Source of the DNA: Phycisphaeraceae bacterium
Lineage (GTDB): Bacteria > Planctomycetota > Phycisphaerae > Phycisphaerales > UBA1924
NCBI GenBank assembly: GCA_019636655.1
Contig: JAHBXB010000001.1
Span: 310,001-374,000, forward strand
Direction of reading: 5' to 3'
Length of the DNA: 64,000 nucleotides
Position numbers and translations under genes: made by a program. How positions within the stretch are numbered: position 1 is the first letter of the stretch; the number at the start of each line of letters is the position of its first letter. Shown piece by piece: positions 25,567 through 34,028 of this stretch. The notes under the pieces are model-generated. The model searched no databases. It had not been told where the DNA came from and saw only the letters and a list, made by a program, of their open reading frames with translations.

Positions 25567-26211
25567 GTGCAGGGCAACCCGCTCCTCTTCGGCATCCGAA
25601 CCGCCGGCCACATGGTCCGTCGCCCGCGGCACACGGTGCATTGGATCTCAGACCGACTCCGGCGCGGGGCGACTCCCCTGTCCGTCGGGCTTGCTTCGAT
25701 TTCCTGGCCCTGCATCGATTTCGTCCGTCGCACTGTCAAGCCCGGAGACCGGGTCTTTGAGTGGGGGGGTGGCGGCTCGACGACGTTCTTCGCCGCTCTT
25801 GGCTGCCGCGTGACCACGGTCGAGAGCAACGAGTACTGGCGTGACGAGATCGTCAAGCACGTCGAGAGCGAACTGCCCGCAGACAATCGGCCCGAACTCC
25901 GCTTCATTGCCGCAGAAAACGGCGACCGCGCCGCGGAACAGCAGTATGTCACGTCAGTCGACGACGGTGCTCCGTGGGACATGATCCTCGTGGACGGCCT
26001 GGAGACCCCGAGCGTCTCCCGCGTTGACTGCGTCAAGCACGCCGTCGGCAAGGTTCGCCCCGGCGGCATCATCCTGCTCGACGACTCCTGGCGCCCGGAG
26101 TACGACGGCGTGCCGGCCCTCCTGCCGGGCTACCGCCGCATCGAGTTCTCGGGCCTCGGACCGGCTCGCCTTGGCCTGACGAAGACCGACGCCTACATCC
26201 GACCTTCCTAG
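25567..26211 (+). CDS. Small class I SAM-dependent methyltransferase
   Basis: A 214-residue protein whose central part reads DRVFEWGGGGSTTFFAALGC (SAM motif I variant), VTTVESNEYWRDEI, DMILVDGLETPSV and GGIILLDDSWRP. That order is typical of class I methyltransferases related to the FkbM/Methyltransf_24 groups. The substrate is unknown; the position at the head of a glycan cluster suggests a sugar or glycolipid. Start is GTG 25567, supported by AGGAGG ten bases upstream. Confidence 0.8.
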   Translation: MQGNPLLFGIRTAGHMVRRPRHTVHWISDRLRRGATPLSVGLASISWPCIDFVRRTVKPGDRVFEWGGGGSTTFFAALGCRVTTVESNEYWRDEIVKHVESELPADNRPELRFIAAENGDRAAEQQYVTSVDDGAPWDMILVDGLETPSVSRVDCVKHAVGKVRPGGIILLDDSWRPEYDGVPALLPGYRRIEFSGLGPARLGLTKTDAYIRPS

Positions 26212-26426
26212 GTCGACCCCTAGGCGGGGATACACTGGCTGAGCGCCTTCGCCTGGTCAGCGGCGGTCGTGTTTGTGCGCCAATTCGGCGAAGTGCTTTG
26301 CGCGTTCCCGGACCCTGGGTACTCTGACGATTGCGTCGTCGAGTCGGGTTGTGGTGCCTGGGTACCACCGGAAAAGGTGGGTAAAGGGGGAAGACATGCT
26401 CAGTCCAAGGGGGTCCGAGACCGAAA

Positions 26427-26461
26427 CTCATCGATGCGGGGGCTGTCTACCCGCCAATGAG
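26427..26461 (+). promoter_or_regulatory. Leader hairpin overlapping the ribosome site of the FN3/beta-helix gene
   Basis: Two nested stems can form: CTCAT (26427-26431) with ATGAG (26457-26461), and GCGGG (26436-26440) with CCCGC (26450-26454) around a 9-base loop. The outer stem includes the GAG of the putative Shine-Dalgarno GAGGG that precedes the ATG at 26471, so folding could limit translation. This is seen in the sequence; a regulatory role is inference. The whole leader (26212-26470) holds no gene. Confidence 0.35.
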
Positions 26462-26470
26462 GGCAACGCA

Positions 26471-29400
26471 ATGACTAATCGTCAGCACGTCGGTGGTGTG
26501 GGGTGTCTTCGGGTGACAGCGGCCGTTCTGGTCGCCGTGTGCGGCTCGATGACCTCGTTTGGCTACGGTTCGCAAGGGAGGGTTTCCAGTGTGCCGCCGC
26601 TTGTTGGCGAAAGCCCAAGCACCAGCATCGTTCGGTTCGAGCGTGTGGTAACCACATTGGCAGATGGTCGCCAGGTCGTCCGGCTGGCGCCGGTTTCGAT
26701 CCAGAGTGGTGCGCCCGTTCTTCCGCAGGTGGATGGCTCAGTTGTGGTTCCCGGAACCGGCCCCGCAGCATTCGACAGCCAGATCGCGGCGATCCCCGTC
26801 GAGCCGGCGGGCGCGACGGCTGGCTCGACCGGCTCTCGGCCCTCGCGGTTGGTGATCCGGTCCACCCGTCCTGCCCTGTTGGCGACCGACTCGCAGGCCC
26901 TCGCCACGGACGCCGCTCCGACCGCCCCCGAATCCGCCCCCCGCCAACGAGCGATTCTCTCGGACTCGCCCGAATCTCAGGGAGCGGTGCTCGGAAGCGG
27001 CTGGGTTGCCGAGGAATCGGGCCAGGGTTCCGACTTCGACGCGCAGGCCCGCAGTCGCGTCGTCGCGCCGCGTGCCCCGTCATCCGCCCGCGTGACCGCC
27101 GGCGATGGCTCGCAGGTAATCATCAGTTGGAGCGATCGCTCCAGCGTTGAAACGGGCTACACCGTCGCCCGTGAACAGCGAGTTAACGGTACTTGGAGGA
27201 ACGGCACCACCTTCGATCTCCCCGCCAACAGCACGTCGTATCGCGACAACCCCGGCGCCGGTGAGTTCCGGTACCGCATCCGCGCGTACAACTCCGGCGG
27301 CTCCTCGTCTTATACCTCCTGGGTGCGGATCGTGGTCGCCGGTCAGGATGGCGGAGGCGGTGGAGGTGGTGGCGGCGGCGATTCCGCTTCCCCGCCGGCA
27401 GCCCCAACGGGTGCCCGGATTCTCGACAACGGAAACGGCAAGGTCACCATTTCGTGGACCGACGCTTCGAACAACGAGTCTGGATTTGAGGTTGTCCGCC
27501 AGCGAGTCGTCGGAACTGTGAACGGCTGGCCGGATTACGGCGACTGGACCCAGTTCCCCCAGCCTGCCAACGCGACCGCCTACAGCGACACGCCCGGCAC
27601 CGGCACCTTCCGGTACCAGGTTCGTGCGGTGAACGGCGCCGGCGCCTCGGCCTACACGCCGTGGGTCGAGATCACCCCGGCCGCGGCCGTCAGCATCCCT
27701 ACACCACCCGCTTCGATCGCCGTGACAAACGGCTCTGATTCGATGCAGGCCCGCGTCACCTGGGAGGACCGTTCCAACAACGAGACCGGCTTCAACATCG
27801 TCCGCGAGAAGCTCTCGGGGTCGAACTGGATCGAGCCTGTACCGATGAACGTCGACGCCAACGTCACGTCGTACACCGATGCGCCGGGCGCCGGCACGTT
27901 CCGGTACAAGGTCGCGGCCCGCAACAGCGCCGGCTTCTCGGTGTTCACGCCCTCGGCGTCGATCACCCTGACCGCCCCGCCGCCGCCCTCGGCCATCCCG
28001 TCGGTCCCGACCGCTCTCCAGCCCGTCGCTCAGCCGGACGGCCGGTCGATCCGCGTCACCTGGACGGACACCTCCAACAATGAGACGGGCTTCGAACTTA
28101 TCCGTCAGACTCGCGTCGAGGTCAACGGCATCGAGGACTTCAACGCGTGGATCCAGTTCCCGCAGGCGGCCAACGTCACCCAGTTCTACGACGAGCCCGG
28201 CCCGGGTACCTACCGGTACATGATCCGGGCCAATGGCCAGAGCGGCAACTCCGCCTGGTCGCCGTGGGTTCTTGTCAACGTCGGCACGACCGGCGGCTCC
28301 GGCGGCTCTGGCGGCGGCGGCACAACCAACCCGACGCCCCCGGCGGCGCCGACCAGTATGACGGTTCAGGATCTCGGCAACGGCCGCGTCCTCGCCTCGT
28401 GGACCGACAACTCCAACAACGAGACCTCCTTCGAGCTCGAGCGCAACCCGGCGTTCTCAGGCGGCAGCGTCGTGTTGGGCGCCGACCAGACCGCGTACAT
28501 CAACGACGTCAGCGCCGGGACTTACGGCTACCGCGTCCGCGCGTCGAACGCCGCGGGCTCCTCGGCCTACACCGCCTACGCCAATATCACCATCTCCGGC
28601 AGCACGCCTCCCCCGCCCCCGCCTCCGACCGGCGGTGGTGGCGGTGTCGGCTGGACCGACCTCACGCCCGCCTCGGACGCCCGGGTCGTCTACGTCAGCT
28701 CATCACTGGGCAACAACGCCAACTCCGGCCTCGACTCGGCCCACCCCGTCCGCACCCTCGCGGCCGGGTATGCCCTCCTTCGCACCAACACCGCGGATCA
28801 GATGCTCCTGCAGTGCGGCGACGTCTGGACCGAGGAGTTCCCCGGCTGGGGCAAGAACGGTCGTTCGGCCAGCGAGCGCATGATCGTCGGTTCGTACGGA
28901 AACGGCGCTCGCCCGAAGATCCAGCCCACCTCCAGGACTCGTGACGGCATCTTCGAGCGGAGCAACTCCAACGGCAACCTCATCATCACCGGCCTCGAGA
29001 TCTCCGGCTACACCAGCAGGCACACCGCCGGCTTCCAGTGGCAGCTCGGCGGTGGTGCGAACGTCCTGATCGAGGACTGCCATATCCACCACTGCACGCT
29101 CAACATTGTGCTGCAGGACATGAACGGCGGGTTCGTGATCCGTCGCTCGATCATCGACATGGGCGGCCCGGGCAACAACGGCGACAACGAGGCCAACTCC
29201 GGCTTCTACATCGCCCTCACCCACGCCCCCGTCACGATCGAGGAGTGCGTGATCGACCGCTGCGGCGACCACCCGGATATCCGTCCCGGCTCGACGCCCG
29301 GCATCCGCAGCCAGTCGGTGTACTGCCAGGACACGGCCCCGGGCGTGATCTTCCGCAAGAACCTCGTCTCCAACGGCGGGTGCATGGGCCCGGACCTCCG

Positions 29401-29962
29401 CGCCGGCGGAACGATCGAGGACTGCATCATCACCCGGTGCGCCATCGGCCCCCGCATGGGCTCGGCGACCGGCACCGATACTCCCGGTGGCTACCCCGGC
29501 GGTGTCACGGGCACCGTCCGCAACGTCTTCGTGCTCGACGGCACCAACATCCGGGACAACAACCCGGACTACTACCGCGGCGTCGGCTTCTGGCTTGAGA
29601 ATGTCCGCAACTGCACCGTCGACGGCCTGGTCATCGCCCGCAAGGGTGCGAATCGCAACCCCGATTCGTGCGCCATCGAGATGCACACGGACCCGGGTTC
29701 GGGCGTCAACGGTGTGACCTTCACCAACACGCGCATCTACCAGTGGACCGGCAACGGCGGCACCTTCGCGAAGGCCGGCAACCGTCAGCCCAGCTACACC
29801 CAGACCGGCACCGTCACCTCCGGCTTCCCCAATCCCAGCGTCGCCGTCACGGAAGCCGACATCAGCCTGGCCAAGACCATGCGTCGCGGCTTCCAGGACC
29901 CGCTGATCGACACGCTTCTCACCAACCTCCGCGCGGGCTTCTACGCCTCCTCCGGCCAGTAA
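26471..29962 (+). CDS. Large secreted protein: five fibronectin-III domains plus parallel beta-helix
   Basis: A 1163-residue exported protein. The signal peptide lies in residues 12-32 (LRVTAAVLVAVCGSMTSFGY); ATG 26471 is preferred over ATG 26396 because the signal then begins the protein. Residues 35-200 are low complexity. Five FN3 domains follow at about 201-290, 310-402, 411-501, 511-605 and 623-709, with glycine-rich or PPPPPPP linkers. Residues 735-1150 form a right-handed beta-helix of the pectate-lyase/parallel-repeat type (NLIITGLEISGYTS, IEDCHIHHC, IEECVIDRCGDH). It may bind or cut polysaccharide at the cell surface; no catalytic residues are assignable. No C-terminal sorting signal is present. 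Confidence 0.9.
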   Translation: MTNRQHVGGVGCLRVTAAVLVAVCGSMTSFGYGSQGRVSSVPPLVGESPSTSIVRFERVVTTLADGRQVVRLAPVSIQSGAPVLPQVDGSVVVPGTGPAAFDSQIAAIPVEPAGATAGSTGSRPSRLVIRSTRPALLATDSQALATDAAPTAPESAPRQRAILSDSPESQGAVLGSGWVAEESGQGSDFDAQARSRVVAPRAPSSARVTAGDGSQVIISWSDRSSVETGYTVAREQRVNGTWRNGTTFDLPANSTSYRDNPGAGEFRYRIRAYNSGGSSSYTSWVRIVVAGQDGGGGGGGGGGDSASPPAAPTGARILDNGNGKVTISWTDASNNESGFEVVRQRVVGTVNGWPDYGDWTQFPQPANATAYSDTPGTGTFRYQVRAVNGAGASAYTPWVEITPAAAVSIPTPPASIAVTNGSDSMQARVTWEDRSNNETGFNIVREKLSGSNWIEPVPMNVDANVTSYTDAPGAGTFRYKVAARNSAGFSVFTPSASITLTAPPPPSAIPSVPTALQPVAQPDGRSIRVTWTDTSNNETGFELIRQTRVEVNGIEDFNAWIQFPQAANVTQFYDEPGPGTYRYMIRANGQSGNSAWSPWVLVNVGTTGGSGGSGGGGTTNPTPPAAPTSMTVQDLGNGRVLASWTDNSNNETSFELERNPAFSGGSVVLGADQTAYINDVSAGTYGYRVRASNAAGSSAYTAYANITISGSTPPPPPPPTGGGGGVGWTDLTPASDARVVYVSSSLGNNANSGLDSAHPVRTLAAGYALLRTNTADQMLLQCGDVWTEEFPGWGKNGRSASERMIVGSYGNGARPKIQPTSRTRDGIFERSNSNGNLIITGLEISGYTSRHTAGFQWQLGGGANVLIEDCHIHHCTLNIVLQDMNGGFVIRRSIIDMGGPGNNGDNEANSGFYIALTHAPVTIEECVIDRCGDHPDIRPGSTPGIRSQSVYCQDTAPGVIFRKNLVSNGGCMGPDLRAGGTIEDCIITRCAIGPRMGSATGTDTPGGYPGGVTGTVRNVFVLDGTNIRDNNPDYYRGVGFWLENVRNCTVDGLVIARKGANRNPDSCAIEMHTDPGSGVNGVTFTNTRIYQWTGNGGTFAKAGNRQPSYTQTGTVTSGFPNPSVAVTEADISLAKTMRRGFQDPLIDTLLTNLRAGFYASSGQ
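27071..28597 (+). repeat. Tandem fibronectin type III coding repeats (5 copies)
   Basis: Five repeats of roughly 260-285 bp within the secreted protein gene. Each encodes a conserved order: ISW(T/S)D.SNNETGFE, then Y.D.PG.GTFRY.VRA.N, then SAYT.WV. The copies at 27398, 27701, 28001 and 28337 share near-identical DNA around the SNNE codons, which points to expansion by duplication. The first copy is more divergent (SSVETGY). Confidence 0.8.
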
Positions 29963-29990
29963 GCCTATCGAGGTCAGCTAGTTCCCCAAA

Positions 29991-30015
29991 GGGGGCTCTT
30001 CGGAGCCCCCTTTTT
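29991..30015 (+). terminator. Rho-independent terminator after the FN3/beta-helix gene
   Basis: A perfect 8-bp stem GGGGGCTC / GAGCCCCC (29991-29998 with 30003-30010) closed by a TTCG tetraloop and followed by five T residues (30011-30015). It lies 28 bp after the stop codon and separates this gene from the glycosyltransferase cluster that starts at 30080. It is the clearest intrinsic terminator in the window. Confidence 0.93.
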
Positions 30016-30079
30016 CGTCCTACGATTCCTGTCCGTTCCTCACCCCGTGGCCCGCTCCACCCGATAACTCCAGAGCACC

Positions 30080-31195
30080 ATGAACGGCAAGTACACCTCC
30101 TCGACAAAGTACGTGGCGGCCCGGGCGAAGCGTGCGGTCCTGCGCACGATGCTCCGCCGTCTCGTGTCGTGGACGCCGCTCGAGGCCCCGCAGCCCGGCT
30201 ACACGGTGCTCATCGCCTGCAAGTGCGAGATCCAGGGGATGCTCGGCATCAACCTGCGGTTCCTCGCTTCGCAGAATGCCCCCAACCTGCGCGAGGTTCT
30301 GATCGTCCTGGACCGCACCAGGGAGGCGGCCGGCCCGGAACTCGAGTCGTCGATCCGGGCCCAGTTCCCGAGCCTCCCGCTGCGATTCCTGTACTACTCC
30401 GACCGTCAGGCCAGGGTCGCCGACCGGATCGCGTGGGGCTGGGTGTACTCCTGGCTGTCATGGTCCAAGGGCATCGCCGCCGCCCGGACGCGCTACGTGC
30501 TCCTCCAGGACTTCGACGCCCTGCTCCTGGGACCGAACATCCTCGAGGACCGGTTCGCCGAGATCCAGCGCCGGGGCCACCAGTTCCTTGGCGTCTCGTT
30601 CTACCAGGGCAACGGGGTGGAACCGACCGACCGCCTCGCGACCACGTTCGAACTCATGTTCGACGCCCAGTTCGTTCGCCGGCAGTTCAAGCCGATCGAC
30701 CTGTTCAACCACATCACGGTGCACAACGGTCGCAGCGTGGACTTCGACACGCTCCTGTACGCCCAGTCTCGCCACGGCACCTCCTCGGTCCTGCCCATCG
30801 ACGAGGAGCACATGGTCCACCCGAGCCAGATGATCTGCCAGTACACCGACCTTCACCACCGGCGCGGCTACGTCCCGCCCCTGGCCAACAACCTCCTGCT
30901 GATCCCCTATTACATCTACGTTTCCGGCGAGGACACACTCTTCAACCAGCACGCCGCCGCGCTCCGCGACAGCCGCGGCAAGAGCGTCGAGATCTTCGGT
31001 CGACCGACCGACTGCTCCCGCCTCACCCCGGTCCACGCGCAGTGGATCACCAAGCAGGCCGGCCGGGTGGAGCGGGCGGTGCACGGGCAGGTCCGGCCCG
31101 AGGTGCGCGAGTACTTCGAGATGATCGAGCGGCTCGCCGCGAGTGATCCCGCCGACGCCCCGGCGCGCGGGGACTTCGCGGCTGTTGCGTCGTAA
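30080..31195 (+). CDS. Putative glycosyltransferase (GT-A-like), unassigned family
   Basis: A 371-residue protein without signal peptide or clear membrane helix. VLIACKCEIQGMLGINLRFLAS and LREVLIVLDRTREAAG look like the start of a nucleotide-sugar-binding fold, and YVLLQDFDALLLGP carries a DxD-like motif at the place expected for a GT-A enzyme. I do not recognise a named family. As the first gene after the terminator it opens the plus-strand transferase cluster and is followed by the flippase gene after 15 bp. Confidence 0.7.
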   Translation: MNGKYTSSTKYVAARAKRAVLRTMLRRLVSWTPLEAPQPGYTVLIACKCEIQGMLGINLRFLASQNAPNLREVLIVLDRTREAAGPELESSIRAQFPSLPLRFLYYSDRQARVADRIAWGWVYSWLSWSKGIAAARTRYVLLQDFDALLLGPNILEDRFAEIQRRGHQFLGVSFYQGNGVEPTDRLATTFELMFDAQFVRRQFKPIDLFNHITVHNGRSVDFDTLLYAQSRHGTSSVLPIDEEHMVHPSQMICQYTDLHHRRGYVPPLANNLLLIPYYIYVSGEDTLFNQHAAALRDSRGKSVEIFGRPTDCSRLTPVHAQWITKQAGRVERAVHGQVRPEVREYFEMIERLAASDPADAPARGDFAAVAS

Positions 31196-31210
31196 CGCCC
31201 AGATCGACGC

Positions 31211-32683
31211 ATGACGACGCAAACCCAGAACATCCCGCCGGCCGACGCCATCGGGCCCGAGCCGGACGCACCGCCCCGGGAGCCGCCCGCCCAGAGCGAG
31301 CCGCGAAAGTCGCTGCGCCACCACCTGTTCCGCGGGTCGGTCTGGACCTTCGTGGGCTTCGGCGCCGGCAACATCCTCCGCCTCGGCTCCACGCTGGTGC
31401 TGACCCGGTTGCTCAACCAGGAAATCTACGGCGAGATGGTCATCCTGTACGTCGTGATGTACGGGCTGGCGATGTTCTCCGACATCGGCTCGGGCCCGGC
31501 GATCATCCGCGACAAGCGGGGGGATGACCCGGTCTTTCTCAACACGGCGTGGACGATCCAGGTGGTCCGCGGCTTTCTGCTCTGGATCGTCGGCAGCGCT
31601 CTCGCTCTCCCGCTCGGCCTGTTCTACAACCGGCCGGACTTGTACGTGCTGCTCCCGGCGATGTCGTTCACCGCGGCTATCGCGGGGTTTAACTCCACCA
31701 AGATGTTCACCTGTGAGCGACACCTCGCCCTCGGGCGTCTGGTGATCGTGGAACTTGGCCAGCACATCGCCGCGATCATCGTCATGATTGCGCTGGCGAT
31801 CACCTGGAAGAGCCCGTGGGTGTTCGTCTTCGGTGCGATCGCCCAGAACATCCTGAGGAGCATCCTGTCGCACCTCGCGCTCCCAGGCGTCCCCAACCGG
31901 TTTATGTTCAACCGCGAGGCGTACCTCCAGCTCTTTCACTTCGGCAAGTGGATCTTCATGGGCAGCGCCCTGTTCTTCATCGCGAAGCAGTCGGACCGGA
32001 TCCTCATGACGAAGTACGTTGCGGAGACGACGCTGGGGATCTACGGCATTGCCGTGCAGCTCGCCGACACGGGCATCTCGCTTGTCATTCAACTGGCACG
32101 GGGAGTTCTCCTCCCGGGGCTTGGCAGGGTGCACCGGGAGAACGAGGAGCGCGTCGCCCAGGCGTTCTACCGGGCCCGGTTGCGGATCAACGCGGTCTTC
32201 CTCCCGGCGGCCGGCATGGTCATCACGGCCGGCAACGTGCCGATCGAGTTGCTCTTCAGCAAGGGATGGTGGCAGGCCGGCTGGATGCTCCAACTGCTGG
32301 GGATCCAGGCTGCTACGAGGATTCTCTTCGAGCCATGCGAGCAGTGCGTGGTCGCGCTGGGTCACACTCGGTATGTCTTCATCACCCACCTCACCCGCGC
32401 CGCCTGGATCGTCTGCGCCATCCCCTTGGGGTGGCACTTCTGCGGCGTCATGGGCGTCATCCTGGCGGTGGCGACCTCGGAGGTCACCGTCGGAGCCATC
32501 CTGTACTGGGCCCTCTGGCGGCACCGCGTCCTGAGACCGATGCAGGAGGTCTACTCGCTGCTGCTGATCGCCGCGGGCATGCTCGCCGGTCTCGGGATCG
32601 AGTGGCTCTGGCAACGGTACGGACTCGACTTCCGCGAGCAACTCCACGACTTCTTCAGGGGCCTCGTGGCGCGGTGGCGTTGA
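31211..32683 (+). CDS. Wzx-type oligosaccharide flippase
   Basis: A 490-residue polytopic membrane protein of the polysaccharide-export (MATE/MOP) superfamily. It has a hydrophilic start (about 35 residues), then FRGSVWTFVGFGAGNILRLG, GEMVILYVVMYGLAMFSDIG, FHFGKWIFMGSALFFIAKQSDR and about 12-14 hydrophobic segments in total, the count expected for Wzx. Wzx proteins move lipid-linked repeat units across the inner membrane. Together with the Wzy-like protein at 34025 and the Wzz protein at 47794 it implies a Wzx/Wzy-dependent pathway. Confidence 0.9.
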   Translation: MTTQTQNIPPADAIGPEPDAPPREPPAQSEPRKSLRHHLFRGSVWTFVGFGAGNILRLGSTLVLTRLLNQEIYGEMVILYVVMYGLAMFSDIGSGPAIIRDKRGDDPVFLNTAWTIQVVRGFLLWIVGSALALPLGLFYNRPDLYVLLPAMSFTAAIAGFNSTKMFTCERHLALGRLVIVELGQHIAAIIVMIALAITWKSPWVFVFGAIAQNILRSILSHLALPGVPNRFMFNREAYLQLFHFGKWIFMGSALFFIAKQSDRILMTKYVAETTLGIYGIAVQLADTGISLVIQLARGVLLPGLGRVHRENEERVAQAFYRARLRINAVFLPAAGMVITAGNVPIELLFSKGWWQAGWMLQLLGIQAATRILFEPCEQCVVALGHTRYVFITHLTRAAWIVCAIPLGWHFCGVMGVILAVATSEVTVGAILYWALWRHRVLRPMQEVYSLLLIAAGMLAGLGIEWLWQRYGLDFREQLHDFFRGLVARWR

Positions 32684-32705
32684 TCTCCGATGTAATCGCC
32701 CACCG

Positions 32706-34028
32706 ATGAAACGGGGGCCGTTCGACGTTCGTCCACCTCTCGAATCTGGAGGCCGCGAAGTGCCCCGCCCCTCGAACGACCCGACCAAGCCGCCCAGCGT
32801 CGCCCTGTTCTCCCCCGGCTGGCCCGCGGGCAGCGTGCCCAACGGCATCGTGTCCTACACCGCGGCGATCGTTCCGGCGCTTCGTGAGGTCGGCAGCGAG
32901 CCGTTTGTCATCACCCCGCGGATCGCTGACGGCTGCCGCGATTCATTCGCATTTGCCGTGGAGGCGGCCTTGCGGCCGCTGGGTTTCCGCGACAAGGTCG
33001 CCCGCAAGATCGCCGACCGGTTCGATCCCGGTGCGTGGGACGAGCGTCGCACCGGCCGCGGGGTGGTGGACGTGGTGCGGGGGCTCGCCGACCGGCACGG
33101 GGTGCGGATCGTCGAGATGGAGGAGTCGTTCGGCTGGGTCGGACTGGTGGCCCGCGAATCGGGCGTTCCCGCGGTCGCCCGCCTGCACGGACCGTGGTTC
33201 CTCAACGGCGCGACGATCGAGCGGGAGGACACACCGCAGTTCCGTCGGCGGGTCCGGCTCGAGGGTGAGGCCATCGCCGCGGCTCCAGGGGTGACGGCGC
33301 CGTGCCGGGACGTTCTCGAGCAGACGCGGCGGAAGTACCGGCTGGCTCTGCCGCACGCCGAGGTGATCCCGTATCCCAAGACGCTCGCCCCGGATGAGCA
33401 CCGCTGGTCGCCCGACGTCAGCGAGCCGGACACGATCCTGTTCGTTGGTCGGTTCGACAACCACAAGGCGGGTGATGTGGTCATCGACGCATTCAATTTG
33501 GTCCGCGGGCAGCGGCCTGGCGCGAGGCTCACGTTTGTCGGGCCCGACCGAGGCGTGACCGATGAGAAAGGGCGCCGCTGGTCCATCCAGGAGTTCCTCG
33601 CCGACCGATTCCCAGGCGGCGCCGAGGAGTCCGGTGTCTCGATCCTGGGCCTGCAGCCCCCCGCGGCAATTGCTCCGTTGCGGCGCCGGCATGCGGTCAC
33701 GGTCATCGCCTCCCGGTACGAGAACTTCGCCTACACCGCTCTGGAGGCGATCTCGGCCGGCAGCCCGACCGTGATCACCAACGTTGGGGGCCTTCCCGAG
33801 ATCATCGAGCACGAGCGCAACGGCCTGGTGGCGCGACCGGGCGACGCGGCCGACCTTGCCGACCGGATCGTTCGGATGCTCACGGACGCGGCGCTGTCCG
33901 CACGGCTAGCCCGGCAGGCCGCCGCGGACTGCGAAGCCCGCTACCACCCCAGGGTGGTCGCCCAGGCCACGGTTGACTACTACAACAAGGTTCTCTCGGG
34001 CACCCTTGCACACGGGGACTCGGCGTGA
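32706..34028 (+). CDS. Family 4 glycosyltransferase
   Basis: A 440-residue GT-B enzyme. The N-terminal half contains VALFSPGWPAGSVPNGIVSY and VARLHGPWFLNG; the C-terminal half has TILFVGRFDNHKAGDVVIDA, the nucleotide-sugar site, and the family motif EAISAGSPTVITNVGGLPEI. The sugar transferred cannot be told. The first 25 residues are outside the fold, so the ATG at 32760-32770 region or ATG 32706 are both possible starts; the latter is used. The stop overlaps the next start (GTGA). Confidence 0.88.
   Translation: MKRGPFDVRPPLESGGREVPRPSNDPTKPPSVALFSPGWPAGSVPNGIVSYTAAIVPALREVGSEPFVITPRIADGCRDSFAFAVEAALRPLGFRDKVARKIADRFDPGAWDERRTGRGVVDVVRGLADRHGVRIVEMEESFGWVGLVARESGVPAVARLHGPWFLNGATIEREDTPQFRRRVRLEGEAIAAAPGVTAPCRDVLEQTRRKYRLALPHAEVIPYPKTLAPDEHRWSPDVSEPDTILFVGRFDNHKAGDVVIDAFNLVRGQRPGARLTFVGPDRGVTDEKGRRWSIQEFLADRFPGGAEESGVSILGLQPPAAIAPLRRRHAVTVIASRYENFAYTALEAISAGSPTVITNVGGLPEIIEHERNGLVARPGDAADLADRIVRMLTDAALSARLARQAAADCEARYHPRVVAQATVDYYNKVLSGTLAHGDSA

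Noticed and set aside
26320-26470. Possible cyclic-di-GMP riboswitch in the leader of the FN3/beta-helix gene
   Set aside because: The leader has hairpins and G-rich patches but lacks the conserved GCAAAGCC-type core; only a local hairpin is claimed.
30458-32848. A 796-codon minus-strand open frame opposite the flippase
   Set aside because: It is antisense to a recognisable membrane protein and has no domain or plausible ribosome site.
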